Source: Mesorhizobium sp. STM 4661
Lineage (GTDB): Bacteria > Pseudomonadota > Alphaproteobacteria > Rhizobiales > Rhizobiaceae
NCBI RefSeq assembly: GCF_000359125.1
Contig: NZ_CAAF010000030.1
Coordinates: 62,001 to 126,000, forward strand
Direction of reading: 5' to 3'
Length of the DNA: 64,000 bases
Positions 27,230 through 37,968 of this stretch are shown one piece after another. The translations under genes and the position numbers were made by a program. The notes beneath the pieces are model-generated. The model was not told where the DNA came from. It worked only from the letters and a program-made list of their open reading frames with translations, and did no database searches. The first letter of the stretch is position 1. Each line of letters starts with the position of its first letter.

Positions 27230-28735
27230 TCAAGACTTCACGGACGGTAGTTCCGACACCAGCCTGAGCGAGGCGTTGATGCCCTCCAACTGGTAATGCG
27301 GGCGCAGATAGAAGCGGGCATTGTAATAGCCCGGCCGCCCCTCCACGCTGTCCACCTGGACCTCCGCGGCGGCAAGCGGGCGCTTGGCGCGCGCCTTATC
27401 GTCGGCAAAGGCCGGGTTGGCCAGCACGTATCGGTTGATCCACTCGGTCAACCAGATCTGCATGTCCGAGCGCTCCTTGAACGAGCCGACCTTGTCGCGC
27501 GCGATGGCCTTGAGGTAATGCGCAAAGCGCGAGACCGGGAAGAGATAGGGCAGGTTGGCGCTCAGCCGTTCGTTGGACTGTGCATCGGGGTCGACCAGCC
27601 GTCCCGCCCGCGTCTCGTCGTCCTGCAGCGAGTGTGCGCCAATAAAGGCCGCGAGATCGGTATTCTTGCGATGCAGGATCGGCATCAGACCGAGCTTGGC
27701 CAGCTCTGCCTCGCGCCTATCGTCGATGGCGACTTCCGTAGGACATTTCATCGCTACCGACCCATCATCGGTTGGAAAGCTGTGCACCGGCAGGTTGAGG
27801 ACCGTGCCGCCGTTCTCGACGCCGCGGATCTGGGTCCCCCAGCCAAAAAGCTTGTGGCTGCGGTTTATGTTCACGCCCATCGGGAAGGCGGCGTTCATCC
27901 AGACATATTTGTTGTGATCGCCCTGCACCTCTTCCTCGAAGGTGAAACCCTTAACCGGAACGGTATCCGTGCCATATGGCAGTCGCGCCAGGACACGTGG
28001 CATGGTCAGGCCGATATAGCGCGCATCCTCGCTCTCGCGCAGAGATTGCCACGAGGCATAGGCCGGATTGGAGACGATCTGCTGCAGGTCCTGCGGGTTC
28101 GGCAGTTCCTGCCAGCTGTCCATGCGGAACAGGCGCGGCGAGGCGGCCGCGATGAACGGCGTATGCGCGGAGGCGCAGATGCCGGAGATGTTGCGCAGCA
28201 GGCCGACGTCACGCGGATGGTTCGAGAATTCGTAGGCACCAATAACGCAGCCGATCGGTTCGCCACCGAGCATCGAATACTCGTCGGTATAGACTTTCTT
28301 GAAGATCGGGCTCTGATCCCACATCTGGCCCTCATAGTCTTCAAGCGTGTCGGCGAGCTGCTCCTTGGAAATGTTCATGACCCGGATTTTCAGCTTCTGA
28401 TCCGTCTCGGTGTTGTTGACGAGGTACCAGAGGCCACGCCACGTGCCTTCCATTTCACGCACTTCCGGCGCGTGCAGGATCTCGTTCATCTGGGTCGTCA
28501 GCATCTTGTCAATGCCGGCAATCAGCGACTTGATCGACTTGATCGAGTTGGACGAAATGGTTGTCGTTTCAGAGCGGGACTGCGCGGCCAGCGCAAGATT
28601 GCGCACCAATTGCTGCAGCTTCTCGCTATCGTCTTTCTTGACCTTGAAGTCCTTTTCGAGCAGTTGGCTGAATTCTCCGAGGTCGACGGCTTCGGCCTCG
28701 GCGACGGCTGCTTCGGTTTTTTGTTGTTCGGCCAT
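27230..28735 (-). CDS. tssC: T6SS sheath large subunit TssC (VipB)
   Basis: Protein of 501 residues that with TssB builds the contractile sheath. Strong family blocks: EGTWRGLWYLVNNTET at about 95-110, the EYSMLGGEPIGCVIGAYEF region at 150-170, and the C-terminal GRPGYYNARFYLRPHYQLEG. Length and order are normal. It lies three bases after tssB and is followed by hcp. A long open frame on the opposite strand is a shadow of its codon bias. Confidence 0.97.
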   Translation of the reverse strand: MAEQQKTEAAVAEAEAVDLGEFSQLLEKDFKVKKDDSEKLQQLVRNLALAAQSRSETTTISSNSIKSIKSLIAGIDKMLTTQMNEILHAPEVREMEGTWRGLWYLVNNTETDQKLKIRVMNISKEQLADTLEDYEGQMWDQSPIFKKVYTDEYSMLGGEPIGCVIGAYEFSNHPRDVGLLRNISGICASAHTPFIAAASPRLFRMDSWQELPNPQDLQQIVSNPAYASWQSLRESEDARYIGLTMPRVLARLPYGTDTVPVKGFTFEEEVQGDHNKYVWMNAAFPMGVNINRSHKLFGWGTQIRGVENGGTVLNLPVHSFPTDDGSVAMKCPTEVAIDDRREAELAKLGLMPILHRKNTDLAAFIGAHSLQDDETRAGRLVDPDAQSNERLSANLPYLFPVSRFAHYLKAIARDKVGSFKERSDMQIWLTEWINRYVLANPAFADDKARAKRPLAAAEVQVDSVEGRPGYYNARFYLRPHYQLEGINASLRLVSELPSVKS

Positions 28736-28738
28736 GAC

Positions 28739-29275
28739 TTATTCCTCGCCCTTGTCGTCGGACAGTGCCTGGCTGGCAATCTGGCCAAGCAGCGGCTGGT
28801 TGTTCAGCAACTGGGCGATGCGTTTTTCGGCATCGACCCGGCCGTCCATGAAGCCGAGCAGCTCTTCGAGCTGGCGGCGCATCTTTAGGATCTCGGCCAG
28901 TTGCGGAACTTGCTCGGCGATTTTGTCCGGGGCGAAATCGCCAATCTTGGTGAAGGTGAGGTCAAGCGCCAGCTCCTCGTCGCGCTCGGCACCCTCTGCC
29001 TGCGGCAGCGTGTTCTTCACCCGCGCCTTCACCCGGGGCCCAAGCGCTTCCATGAACTTGGGAAAGCGGTTCGCATCGGTCTCGACAAAGGAGCGGTCCA
29101 GCACTGACTTTGATGCTTCCTTGGTCTGTGAAGCGCCGGAAAGGTCGGCCATCACGCCCATGACGAACGGCAGTTCAATCGTCGTCGGGCTGCCATAGGT
29201 TTCCACGTCATAGGCGATCTGCACCCGCGGCGCGCGATTTCGTTCGATGACCTTTGCTTTGCTTTCGGCTGGCAT
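28739..29275 (-). CDS. tssB: T6SS sheath small subunit TssB (VipA)
   Basis: Protein of 178 residues. Conserved blocks are RAPRVQIAYDVETYGSPTTIELPFVMGVMADLSG near the start (given here as the family opening) and the FTKIGDFAPDKIAEQVPQL stretch at about 108-126. It pairs with TssC to form sheath protomers that ClpV recycles after contraction. It lies six bases after tssA and three bases before tssC. Confidence 0.96.
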   Translation of the reverse strand: MPAESKAKVIERNRAPRVQIAYDVETYGSPTTIELPFVMGVMADLSGASQTKEASKSVLDRSFVETDANRFPKFMEALGPRVKARVKNTLPQAEGAERDEELALDLTFTKIGDFAPDKIAEQVPQLAEILKMRRQLEELLGFMDGRVDAEKRIAQLLNNQPLLGQIASQALSDDKGEE

Positions 29276-29281
29276 GGCTTG

Positions 29282-30460
29282 TTACCTTTCATCCTTCTGA
29301 GCCGTCTTCTTGGCATCGGGAACGCCGGCAAGAAGCCGGAATTCCTTCAGCCCCGAAGGGGCGAGATCTTCCATCAGTTCGACAAAATCCATGTGCACCA
29401 TCCGACGCACGCGCCGTGCCAGATGCGGGATCGGGCTCGACGGTTCGGTGCGGTCATAGAAGGCGACGACAAGGTCGAGGCACTTCACGACATCGTCGCG
29501 CGAGGTGATCCGATCGGGAAGCCCCGTGCTCGGTTCCGCGTAGCTTGCCATAGTTGCCATAGTATCGGCTCCGTGACCGTTTCGAGCAGGCGTTGCCGGA
29601 TCCGCGGGCGTGGAAGCCGTCGTTGCCGCGCCATTCGCCGTGGTCCCGGCAGCCGAATTCCGCTCGAGGGTCGTCAGCACACGCTGCAGAAGCCGCTTTA
29701 ATTCCGGGGCGATGGCGCCGCCGCTGCCGTCAAGGTGGGTGTTGAGTGCTGTCTCGACCGCATCGAGAGCTGCGATCGCTGCCCGGGCATCGGCGAGGAG
29801 CGACACCATCTCCGCATTGGCCTGGTCCGCCTGTGCCGCGCATCCAGCGCGTACCCGGTTCAGAAGCTGACTGTGGGCGCTGGCCAGCGCCGCCTTTTCA
29901 GCCGCGTTCAACCCCGAAGCGGCTTCCTGGAGCATGACACGCTCGTCGAGCGCGCCATTTTCCAGATCGCGTCCGGTGATCGGTCCGATCGCGCGCGGCG
30001 CAAAGAATGTCCTTTGCCGCAGGTCCGCCAGCAATCCCTCCTGGCCATTCTGGAGGTCTGCGAGGGCGTTGAGACGGCGCAAGGCCGCGTCGCGTGGCGG
30101 AGCGTTCGGCCGCAATGCCGGATGCATGGTTTCCCAATATTGGTCGAAGCTCTTCGCAATCAGGGTCAGGCCCTGCGCGAGCCCGGCCGGGCCTTCTTCA
30201 TTGGCCAGCGCGCGCGCGACAAGGACAAGCAAGCGCAGATCCCGGCCATGCGCGCGCAGTTCCTCAGCCTTGCCGAGAACGGCGGGCCAGTCGACCGGAA
30301 TGGTGCTTTGCGAGGCGGGCTTGTTGTTGCCGTCATGGACGACCTTGACCTGGGGCTCGATGAGCCGCTCCAGCTCGTGGAAAGCCGGATCGTTGCGCAA
30401 ATCCTCCCCGGACGGATTTTCACCGTCGAGAGGAGCAAGCCAGAGTGCGAGATCAATCAC
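29282..30460 (-). CDS. tssA: T6SS assembly protein TssA (ImpA)
   Basis: Protein of about 392 residues. The ImpA N-terminal domain begins with LALWLAPLDGENPSGEDLR, and the C-terminus ends with the VHMDFVELMEDLAPSGL block found in TssA proteins. TssA primes the baseplate and coordinates tube and sheath growth. I place the start at the GTG at 30460, which has a GGGGG ribosome site about nine bases upstream; an ATG at 30493 would add 11 residues but has no ribosome site. It is the first gene of the long operon and is divergent from clpV. Confidence 0.92.
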   Translation of the reverse strand: MIDLALWLAPLDGENPSGEDLRNDPAFHELERLIEPQVKVVHDGNNKPASQSTIPVDWPAVLGKAEELRAHGRDLRLLVLVARALANEEGPAGLAQGLTLIAKSFDQYWETMHPALRPNAPPRDAALRRLNALADLQNGQEGLLADLRQRTFFAPRAIGPITGRDLENGALDERVMLQEAASGLNAAEKAALASAHSQLLNRVRAGCAAQADQANAEMVSLLADARAAIAALDAVETALNTHLDGSGGAIAPELKRLLQRVLTTLERNSAAGTTANGAATTASTPADPATPARNGHGADTMATMASYAEPSTGLPDRITSRDDVVKCLDLVVAFYDRTEPSSPIPHLARRVRRMVHMDFVELMEDLAPSGLKEFRLLAGVPDAKKTAQKDER

Positions 30461-30790
30461 ACAAACCCCCAGCGGGCGGCCCCGAGACCGCATGACGCAA
30501 CGTTATCACACTGCGTCACTTTACCACAATTTAGTTGCTGCTTAAAAGTTAATGGAAGCCCGCAACCCGATCCTGAGCGCCGGGATCAGTGGCGTGATCG
30601 CCGAAACCTGTATGTGAAATTCATCGCATAGACGCCGGCAATTCCGTGGTTGTTTGCGGCCCGAATGTGGGACTATCCGCGAAACGGAAGCCGGCCGGGC
30701 CGGCGGCCGAGCGCCCTATCCGTCATGCGCTTTGTCAAGTCGCCACTAATGTGGCAGGTTGCTGGCTGGCAGATTTCAGGAGCAGGTTCG
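30461..30790. promoter_or_regulatory. Divergent promoter region between tssA operon and clpV
   Basis: About 330 bases between outward-facing tssA and clpV, so the promoters of both the 17-gene operon and clpV lie here. The A/T-rich patch at about 30505-30550 is the likely promoter core for the tssA direction. The ribosome site CAGGAGCAGG for clpV lies at about 30777-30786. I checked for a sigma-54 site: a GG-N10-GC spacing occurs near 30760 but its -12 element does not match, so I do not call one. Confidence 0.5.
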
Positions 30791-33544
30791 ATGGAACAGC
30801 GCCGGTCATCGCAGAGTTTCAAGCGCAAGGAACTGGTCGGCAAGCTCAATCCTGTCTGTGTGCGCGCCTTCAAGGCCGCGGCCGATACCGCCAAGCTGCG
30901 CGGCAATCCTTACGTCGAACTCGTCCACTTCATCGAACAACTGGTGCTTTCCGACCGCTCGGATGTGCAAATGATACTTGCCGATGCGGGAGTGGATGCA
31001 AGCCGGCTTACCGCCGACATGACCCGCGCCGTCGACAAGCTGCCCTATGGCGCGACTTCGATCGAGGAATTCTCCGATCATATCTTTCATGCCATCCAGG
31101 AAGGCTGGAACCTGGCGGGGCTGGAATTCAGCGTCGAGGAGGTCCGCAGCGGCCATATCATCCTTGCCTGCCTGAAGACGCCGGTGCTGGAAGGCCTGCT
31201 GTCGAAGATCAGCGGCGAATTCGACAAGATCGACGCCGATGGGGTCATCGCGCGGTTCGCTGACGTGGTCGAAGGATCGCTCGAAGCCGGAGCCGCCCCG
31301 GCCGCTCCTGCCACTGAAACGCCGATGAAACGGGGCCCGGGCGGGGATTCGGCGCTGGCCAAATATGCCACCGACCTGACCCAGCGTGCCCGTGACGGCA
31401 AGATCGACCCGGTCGTCGGCCGTGATCCGGAGATCAGGCAGATCGTCGATATCCTGATGCGGCGCCGGCAAAACAACCCGATCCTGACCGGCGAGGCCGG
31501 GGTTGGCAAGACGGCAGTCGTCGAAGGCTTTGCCTTGCGCATCGCCGATGGCGACGTGCCGCCAACGCTGCAGGGCGTCAGCGTGCGCATGCTCGACGTC
31601 GGATTGATGCAGGCGGGTGCAAGCGTAAAGGGTGAATTCGAAAAACGGCTTAAGGCGGTCATCGATGAGGTTCAATCCTCCGAAACCTCGGTCATCCTGT
31701 TCATCGACGAAGCCCACACCTTGATTGGAGCGGGCGGCGCGGCTGGAACGGGCGATGCGGCCAACCTGCTGAAACCGGCGCTGGCGCGCGGCGAACTTCG
31801 CACCATCGCGGCAACGACCTGGGCCGAATACAAGCAGCACATCGAGAAAGACCCGGCGCTGACGCGCCGCTTCCAGGTGGTCAAGATCGACGAGCCGTCC
31901 GAGGCGGTGGCCGTTCTCATGCTGCGCGGTGTGGCCGGCGTCCTGGAGCAGCACCACAAGGTGCAGATACTCGATGAGGCGATCGAGGCGGCGGTCGGCC
32001 TGTCGCATCGCTACATCCCTGCGCGGCAATTGCCGGACAAGGCGGTGAGCCTTCTCGACACCGCCTGCGCCCGTGTCGCCATTTCGCAGCATGCCACCCC
32101 GGCCGAGGTGGAGGATATTATGCGCCGCCGCCAGGCGCTGGAGGTCGAGCGCGGCATCATCGGCCGCGAGGCGGCGATCGGCATCGAAGTGGCTGACCGG
32201 CAGGCTCGGGTCGAAACGGGTCTAGCCGAAACCGAAGTCACGCTCGCCGCCGCGCGGCAACGTTGGGAGCGGGAAAAGGCGCTGGTTGCCGAGATACTCG
32301 AACTGCGCGCCAGGCTGCGCGGCGAGGGAGTGCCGCTCGATGCGGTGGAGACGCAGGAGGCGGTCGCCGAAACAGCAGGCGCCGACGCGCCTGAGACCAA
32401 AACGCCTGAGACCGAGACGACGGCGACGGCGCCCCCCGATCCTCCCTCATCCGATCCGGTTGCCGATCTCGCGCGGCTGCGGGAACTAATGGCCGAACTG
32501 GCCGAGGCGCAGGGCGAGACGCCGCTGATCCTGCCGTCGGTCGACCGCAACGCCGTGGCGGCCGTGGTACAGGACTGGACTGGCATCCCCACTGGCAGGA
32601 TGCTGTCGAGCCAGACCGAAAAGGCGCTACGGCTCGCCGCCACCTTGTCCGAACGCGTGGTCGGCCAGGATCATGCGATGGAGATGATCGCCAAGCGCGT
32701 GCAGACCAGCCGCGCCGGGCTGGGCGCGCCGGAAAAGCCGGTAGGCGTGTTCTTGCTCTGCGGTCCCTCGGGCGTGGGTAAGACCGAAACCGCGCTGGCC
32801 TTGGCCGAGACGCTTTACGGCGGCGAACAAAACCTCATCTCCATCAATATGTCCGAGTTCCAGGAGGCACATACAGTCTCCACCCTGAAAGGCGCGCCGC
32901 CCGGATATGTCGGCTATGGCAAGGGTGGCATCCTGACCGAGGCGGTCCGCCGCAAACCCTATTCGGTGATCCTGCTCGACGAGGTCGAGAAGGCTCATCC
33001 GGACGTGCACGAAATCTTCTTCCAGGTTTTTGACAAGGGGATGATGGACGACAGCGAAGGCCGTCGGATAGATTTCAAGAACACGCTGATCCTGCTCACC
33101 TCGAACGTCGGCTCCGAAGTCATCATGGACCGGACCAGAAACGGCACGGTACGGGCGGGGCTCGACGATCTAGACACAGCGCTGCGCGCCCCATTGTTGA
33201 AGGTTTTCCCGGCGGCCTTCCTTGGCCGGGTGGTAACCATCCCTTACTACCCGCTCTCGGATTCTATGATCGAAGCGATCACCCGCCATCAGTTCGCCAA
33301 GATCGCGCGCCGGTTGCGTGCAAGCAATGATGCCGAGTTGGTGATCGGTGACGGTGTCATGGATCTCGTCAAGGCCCGCTGCAGCGAGATCGAATCCGGC
33401 GGGCGAATGATCGACGCCATTCTGACAAACACGCTTCTGCCGGAATTGAGCCGCGGGGTGCTGAACCGGTCGCTCGAGGGGGAAAAGATGACGAAGGTGA
33501 CTGTCGGAGCCTCCGAAGGAGGTTTCACCTATTCTTTCGAATAG
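30791..33544 (+). CDS. clpV: T6SS sheath-recycling AAA+ ATPase ClpV (TssH)
   Basis: Protein of 917 residues with two AAA+ modules. The ClpV N-domain occupies about 1-150; the first Walker A GEAGVGKT is at about 234-241, a coiled middle domain follows, and the second Walker A GPSGVGKT is at about 658-665, with ClpB-type blocks such as [13 protein letters not shown]. It unfolds contracted TssB-TssC sheath. The start is the ATG at 30791 with the GGAGCAGG site just upstream; an open frame extends 47 codons further up, but those residues are not like the family. It converges on the GMC gene at 33553 with only eight bases between the stops. Confidence 0.96.
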   Translation: MEQRRSSQSFKRKELVGKLNPVCVRAFKAAADTAKLRGNPYVELVHFIEQLVLSDRSDVQMILADAGVDASRLTADMTRAVDKLPYGATSIEEFSDHIFHAIQEGWNLAGLEFSVEEVRSGHIILACLKTPVLEGLLSKISGEFDKIDADGVIARFADVVEGSLEAGAAPAAPATETPMKRGPGGDSALAKYATDLTQRARDGKIDPVVGRDPEIRQIVDILMRRRQNNPILTGEAGVGKTAVVEGFALRIADGDVPPTLQGVSVRMLDVGLMQAGASVKGEFEKRLKAVIDEVQSSETSVILFIDEAHTLIGAGGAAGTGDAANLLKPALARGELRTIAATTWAEYKQHIEKDPALTRRFQVVKIDEPSEAVAVLMLRGVAGVLEQHHKVQILDEAIEAAVGLSHRYIPARQLPDKAVSLLDTACARVAISQHATPAEVEDIMRRRQALEVERGIIGREAAIGIEVADRQARVETGLAETEVTLAAARQRWEREKALVAEILELRARLRGEGVPLDAVETQEAVAETAGADAPETKTPETETTATAPPDPPSSDPVADLARLRELMAELAEAQGETPLILPSVDRNAVAAVVQDWTGIPTGRMLSSQTEKALRLAATLSERVVGQDHAMEMIAKRVQTSRAGLGAPEKPVGVFLLCGPSGVGKTETALALAETLYGGEQNLISINMSEFQEAHTVSTLKGAPPGYVGYGKGGILTEAVRRKPYSVILLDEVEKAHPDVHEIFFQVFDKGMMDDSEGRRIDFKNTLILLTSNVGSEVIMDRTRNGTVRAGLDDLDTALRAPLLKVFPAAFLGRVVTIPYYPLSDSMIEAITRHQFAKIARRLRASNDAELVIGDGVMDLVKARCSEIESGGRMIDAILTNTLLPELSRGVLNRSLEGEKMTKVTVGASEGGFTYSFE

Positions 33545-33552
33545 CTCAGGGA

Positions 33553-35124
33553 TCAATTCTGACGAAACATCCGACGGCTGCTTTTGTAGTTGCTTGAGGA
33601 AAGCGACGAAGCCCAGCTTTCCGCGATGGCGACCACGGCGGCATTGATCGGTCCGCTCGGGATCGTCGGCATCACCGAGGCGTCGACGATGAAGATGTTG
33701 TCGAAGCCGTTCAGCCGCAAATCCGGGTCGACGACGGCGTCCGTATCCTTGCCCATCCTGCACGTGCCGGCAGGATGATGGTGCGTGGAGGCAGCGCTCG
33801 CGATGAAAGCGTCAAGCTCGTCGTCCGACTGCACCGATGATCCTGGCAGAACTTCCACGTCGCGCCACTCGTCGAGCGCTGCATGATGACCAACCGCGCG
33901 CGCCGTCTTCAGGGCCATTCGGAAAACCGCTCGGTCGTGTTCGGTTTCGAGATAATGCGGGTCGATGACCGGTGCATCGCTGCGGCCCGGCCCGCCCGGG
34001 ACGATGCGTCCACGGCTCGTCGGATGGGTGACGCCGCACAGGATCGTGAAGGCGGAGCCGTAGGACGGGGCATCCAGGCCCTCGGCCGCTGACGGAGCAA
34101 CGACGCAGGCGAGCACGATATCGGGACTTCCCGTGGAACGGGTAGGGTCGTCGCCATGCAGATACATCAGCGATTCGGAGTGCTGCAAGCGGGACGGCGG
34201 CACCGGCTTTTTCGCGGCATACACATTGCCAAGCGCTAGCAGATGGTCCTGCAGATTACGGCCGACATCGCCCCGGTCGGCAAGGCAGCGTATCCCTGCC
34301 TGCCGCAGCGTATCCGGATCGCCGATGCCCGACCGCATGAGGATGAGCGGCGAGGACACCGCGCCGGCGCAAAGAACAATCCGGTCGGCGGAGACCGTCA
34401 TGGCATTTCCATTGCACATGACAGCCACACCGGTGGCCCGGTGGCCACCCAGCACGAGGTGCTCGACCTCGTGGGCCATGAGCAAGGCGAGGTTCGGCCG
34501 CGCCATCACTTCCGGGGGCAGATAGGCGTCGGCGACGCTCAGCCGCCTGCCGTCTCGGATGTTCAGCGAATTGGGGCTGGTGCCGACCAGCTCGCCGCTG
34601 TTGTGGTCGGTCAGGACGGGAGCACCCATGGCCCGCCCGGCTGCCATATAGGCGCGGACCACGGGGCTGACCGCGGCATCCGGCAGATAGACGTCCAGCG
34701 GTCCGCTCCGGCCGCGCGACGGCGCGTCGAAGGCCGTGAAAGCTTCACTGCGCACAAAGCCCGGCAACAGCCCTTGATAGGACCAGCGCTCGCCCCCGGC
34801 CTCTGCCCAGGGTTGGAAATCATTAGGATGACCGCGCACATAGGCCATGGCGTGCAGGCAGCTCGAGCCGCCGACGATCTTTCCACGCGGCCATTCATGG
34901 ACGCGGTTCGCGGTAAAGGGCTGCGGCACGGTCCGGTAAGCCCAGTCATAGGCGCGGCCTTGCAGCATCGTCCATTTCAGCGGGTCGGCGATATCGGGAT
35001 CGGACGGCATGACCCCGGCCTCGATCAGGCCGACCTGGCAGGATCGGTCCTCGCTCAGCCGGCTGGCCACGACCGAGCCGGCGGATCCCGCGCCGACGAC
35101 CAGCACGTCGAAATGACGTTTCAC
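33553..35124 (-). CDS. GMC-family FAD oxidoreductase, candidate pyridoxine 4-oxidase
   Basis: Protein of 523 residues. The FAD-binding Rossmann motif VVGAGSAGSVVASRL lies near the N-terminus, the GMC signature WPRGKIVGGSSCLHAMAYVRG follows, and the C-terminal HHPAGTCRMG carries the catalytic His. I use the GTG at 35124, with GGGGA nine bases upstream, because residues before it are not GMC-like. M. loti has a GMC-type pyridoxine 4-oxidase transcribed away from the rest of its B6 genes next to a regulator, the same layout as here. The assignment to pyridoxine rests on this context; choline or alcohol dehydrogenase activity is the alternative. Confidence 0.8.
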   Translation of the reverse strand: MKRHFDVLVVGAGSAGSVVASRLSEDRSCQVGLIEAGVMPSDPDIADPLKWTMLQGRAYDWAYRTVPQPFTANRVHEWPRGKIVGGSSCLHAMAYVRGHPNDFQPWAEAGGERWSYQGLLPGFVRSEAFTAFDAPSRGRSGPLDVYLPDAAVSPVVRAYMAAGRAMGAPVLTDHNSGELVGTSPNSLNIRDGRRLSVADAYLPPEVMARPNLALLMAHEVEHLVLGGHRATGVAVMCNGNAMTVSADRIVLCAGAVSSPLILMRSGIGDPDTLRQAGIRCLADRGDVGRNLQDHLLALGNVYAAKKPVPPSRLQHSESLMYLHGDDPTRSTGSPDIVLACVVAPSAAEGLDAPSYGSAFTILCGVTHPTSRGRIVPGGPGRSDAPVIDPHYLETEHDRAVFRMALKTARAVGHHAALDEWRDVEVLPGSSVQSDDELDAFIASAASTHHHPAGTCRMGKDTDAVVDPDLRLNGFDNIFIVDASVMPTIPSGPINAAVVAIAESWASSLSSSNYKSSRRMFRQN

Positions 35125-35170
35125 CTTGATGTCCCCGCGAGCAGGCCGATTGGCTAATAGGAAGAAACGA

Positions 35171-35848
35171 TCATGCGGCGAAAGCGCCGGCATTCGACCG
35201 CTCGGTGATCTGTCTTTGCACGGACAGCAAATGCGCGCGCATGGCCGCCTCGGCGGCTTCCGGGTCGCGCTGCGAGATCGCTTCGGCAATCAGGCGATGC
35301 TCGCCGTCGCGCTCGGCGATCCGCTTGGGGCAGGTGGGCGCGGCGGTGCGTGCGATCTTCACCCGCGCATCGACCCCGACCTGGCGCAGCATCTTGTAGA
35401 ATTCGGCGGCAAGATGGTTGCGCGCGGCGGCAACGATGGCGAGATGGAAAGCGAAATCGACCGCGCCTGACGAGGCGTTCTCCGGCGTGGTTGCCGCATC
35501 AATGATCCGGGCCGTCTCGAACGAGGAAGCGCGCAGCGATGCCAGCCGGGCAAGCCCCGGCTCCATGAGCAGGCGCAGTTCCAGAACCTCGATAGGGTTG
35601 GTTACCCTGACAAGTTCCTCGCCATATCTGGGCAGGGCCGTCGGCGCCCGCCTGGCGCGCGCTGGTTTCAAGTCGCCCGACCGGCGCAGCATCTCGAGCG
35701 CCTTGCGAAGCTGATGGCGCTTCACGTTCAGGTGGTCGGCAAGATCGCGCTCGGAAGGAAGCTTGCCGCCGCCCTGCTGCAACTGGCGGACCGCTGCAAT
35801 GATGTCGTCGAGATCCGATGCTACGATCTGCGGCTCGAATGCGTTCAA
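35171..35848 (-). CDS. FadR-type GntR-family transcriptional regulator
   Basis: Protein of about 225 residues. A winged helix-turn-helix (KLPSERDLADHLNVKRHQLRK at about 30-50) precedes an all-helical FCD ligand-binding domain (about 80-215) with LRLLMEPGLARLA and FAFHLAIVAAARN. The start is taken as TTG at 35848 because AGGAGA lies seven bases before it; TTG at 35854 is possible. It is transcribed with the downstream GMC gene and faces away from the second GMC gene. The region between contains tandem CTCAACCAA boxes, its probable operator. Likely effector: a B6 degradation intermediate (inferred). Confidence 0.88.
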   Translation of the reverse strand: MNAFEPQIVASDLDDIIAAVRQLQQGGGKLPSERDLADHLNVKRHQLRKALEMLRRSGDLKPARARRAPTALPRYGEELVRVTNPIEVLELRLLMEPGLARLASLRASSFETARIIDAATTPENASSGAVDFAFHLAIVAAARNHLAAEFYKMLRQVGVDARVKIARTAAPTCPKRIAERDGEHRLIAEAISQRDPEAAEAAMRAHLLSVQRQITERSNAGAFAA

Positions 35849-35930
35849 AACCAAATCTCCTGTCTGATCGGCAGCCGCCGACTCAACGTTCGGTTATCCT
35901 ATTGTGACACGAAACCTGATGGAAACGGCA

Positions 35931-35998
35931 CTCAACCAACTCAACCAATCTACATCTGTGCACGATGGTTGACAACACCAGTTGCGCGATGGTTGAGT
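35931..35998. promoter_or_regulatory. Cluster of CAACCAA/GGTTGA boxes between regulator and GMC gene
   Basis: A perfect tandem repeat CTCAACCAA-CTCAACCAA lies at 35931-35948. Facing copies follow: GGTTGACAACACC at 35967-35979 and GGTTGAGT at 35991-35998. The left and right sets form an inverted pair around a centre near 35965. A 13-base part of it (35934-35946) recurs exactly, in reverse complement, at 37922-37934. It is the likely binding site of the adjacent FadR-type regulator. Confidence 0.6.
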
Positions 35999-36060
35999 GA
36001 CGCAGTTGTTTCTAGACGGCTCTCATCGCGGCGGGCCGTCCTTCTCCCGAGGACCCGTGC

Positions 36061-37689
36061 ATGCCGTTTGGGGAAACCTTTGACTACGTCATTGTCGGAG
36101 CCGGGTCGGCCGGCTGCGTGCTTGCAAACCGCCTGAGTGAAGACCCCGCGGTTTCCGTGCTGCTCCTGGAAGCCGGGGATTGGGATCGCGATCCGATGAT
36201 CCACATCCCGCTCGGCTGGGGCAAGATCCTGACCGAGCGCCGTCACGACTGGATGTATTTCTGCGAGCCTGAAGCCAATGTCGGCGGGCGCAAGGTCGAA
36301 TGCGCACGCGGCAAGGTTGTCGGCGGCTCTTCCTCCACCAACGCCATGGCTTATGTGCGCGGCAATCGTGGCGACTACGATCGCTGGGCGGCAAGCGGCC
36401 TGACCGATTGGTCGTTCGACAAGGTCCTGCCTTATTTCAGGAAGCAGGAGCACTGGGAAAAGGGCGCAAGCGACTATCGTGGCGGCAGCGGGCCGCTGAA
36501 TACCCAGTTCTGCCGCTACAAGGACGAACTGATCGATGCCTTCGCCACGGCCAGCCGGGATGCCGGATACCCTCAGACCGACGACTACAATGGCGCCGTA
36601 CAGGAGGGGTTCGGCCGCCTGCAGATGACAATTGCGAACGGCCGCCGTTGCTCGACCGCGTCCGCCTATCTGCGGCCCGCCATGCGCCGCGGCAATGTGA
36701 AGGTGCTGACCGGCGCGATGGCGACGAAGGTCCTGCTGAAGGATGGGCGCGCAACGGGCATCGCCTACACCAGAGGCGGCGCGACCCACGAGGTTCTGGC
36801 GCGGCGTGAGGTACTGCTTGCCGGCGGCGTCATCAATACGCCTCAGCTGCTGATGCTGTCGGGGATCGGCGATAGCGCCGAGCTCGCCGCGCATGGTATC
36901 GAGACGAAAGTCGATCGTGCGCAGGTCGGCAAGAACCTGCAGGACCATGTTTCGGTCATCCTGATGTATCGGCGTAGGCAGCCAGGGCCATTCCTCAAGA
37001 TGATGCGGGCGGATCGTATCGGGATGGATTTCGTCAAGACCTATTTCACCGGAAAGGGCTTTTCGGGAGATGTGCCTGGCGGGGTCGTGGCGTTCCTGAA
37101 AAGCGATGCAAGCCGGCCGTTGCCGGACGTCCAGCTGCTTTTCACGGCTGCACCGCTCGCTGCATGGCCCTACATGTCGCCATTCAAGGCGCCCTTCGCC
37201 GATGGCTTTGCGACGCGCATCGTCGCTGTCCAGCCGGAAAGCCGGGGGAGCGTGAAGCTGGCATCGAGCGACCCGTTGGCCGCACCGCTGATCCACCAGA
37301 ACTTCCTGTCTTCGCCGCGTGACTGGCAGTCGCTTCGCGCCGGCTTCCGCGTCGCGCGCAACCTCGCTGCGCAGCCCTCGATGACGCCGTTCATCGCATC
37401 GGAATTCTTTCCGGGTCCAAAATGCCAGAGCGACGACGAGATCGATGAGCATATCCGCAAAACCTCGATCACCGTGCACCATCCCGGCGGCACCTGTCGC
37501 ATGGGCATCGATGCCGGGTCGGTGGTCGATCCCGAACTGCGGGTGCGCGGTGTTGCCGGGCTTCGCGTGGTGGATGCTTCCGTGATGCCGGACCTCATAT
37601 GCGGCAACATCAATGCGGCGGTCATCATGATCGCCGAAAGGGCCTCGGACTTGATCCGCAGCCGTGCTGAACAAAGCATGGCGGCCTGA
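36061..37689 (+). CDS. GMC-family FAD oxidoreductase, candidate 4-pyridoxate dehydrogenase
   Basis: Protein of 542 residues. FAD motif [16 protein letters not shown] at about 10-25, GMC signature [20 protein letters not shown] at about 81-100, and C-terminal [10 protein letters not shown] with the catalytic His. GAGGA lies about ten bases before the ATG. It starts the plus-strand run of the B6 island. In M. loti a GMC-family membrane-associated enzyme oxidises 4-pyridoxate and sits directly beside the FHMPC dehydrogenase gene; here four other genes separate the two. The assignment is contextual; a choline-dehydrogenase-like role cannot be excluded. Confidence 0.82.
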   Translation: MPFGETFDYVIVGAGSAGCVLANRLSEDPAVSVLLLEAGDWDRDPMIHIPLGWGKILTERRHDWMYFCEPEANVGGRKVECARGKVVGGSSSTNAMAYVRGNRGDYDRWAASGLTDWSFDKVLPYFRKQEHWEKGASDYRGGSGPLNTQFCRYKDELIDAFATASRDAGYPQTDDYNGAVQEGFGRLQMTIANGRRCSTASAYLRPAMRRGNVKVLTGAMATKVLLKDGRATGIAYTRGGATHEVLARREVLLAGGVINTPQLLMLSGIGDSAELAAHGIETKVDRAQVGKNLQDHVSVILMYRRRQPGPFLKMMRADRIGMDFVKTYFTGKGFSGDVPGGVVAFLKSDASRPLPDVQLLFTAAPLAAWPYMSPFKAPFADGFATRIVAVQPESRGSVKLASSDPLAAPLIHQNFLSSPRDWQSLRAGFRVARNLAAQPSMTPFIASEFFPGPKCQSDDEIDEHIRKTSITVHHPGGTCRMGIDAGSVVDPELRVRGVAGLRVVDASVMPDLICGNINAAVIMIAERASDLIRSRAEQSMAA

Positions 37690-37968
37690 CCGGCATCGCC
37701 CGGAATTCAACCAAAATCCATTGGTTGAACAAAAAATTCGAGTTGGTTGGGCTGCCGTGCGGCGGCCGGGGTCATCATGGCTCGTCCTGGATTGACTGTT
37801 TTCCGCATTTTTTTAGACTTTTCTGCCGTTTTTCGGGGCATTTGCCTTTGAAAAAAGCATCCAACCAAAAACTTTAAAAATTCTCAGTTTTGGGATTGTC
37901 GAGCAAAACCAATCCGAATACGGTTGAGTTGGTTAAACGTATTTTCTTCTTGAAGAGAGGTGTCAGAC
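37690..37968. promoter_or_regulatory. A/T-rich intergenic region with repeated CAACCAA boxes upstream of the cupin gene
   Basis: A 279-base region. A perfect 9-base inverted repeat TTCAACCAA-(6)-TTGGTTGAA lies at 37706-37729, further boxes at about 37739-37750 and 37861-37867, and GGTTGAGTTGGTT at 37922-37934, 35 bases before the cupin start. No T-run follows the inverted repeat on the plus strand, so an operator is likelier than a terminator. AGAGAGG at 37953-37959 is the ribosome site of the next gene. Confidence 0.55.

Noticed and set aside
27296..28888. Plus-strand open frame of about 530 codons opposite tssC and tssB
   Set aside because: Antisense to two well-conserved sheath genes, with no family resemblance.
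30740..30790. Possible sigma-54 promoter upstream of clpV
   Set aside because: A GG-N10-GC spacing exists, but the -12 element does not read TTGC and the -24 element is only partial.
37706..37729. Inverted repeat after the second GMC gene as a Rho-independent terminator
   Set aside because: The stem is A/T-rich with no T-run on the coding strand, and the same box recurs at promoters, so an operator is more likely.
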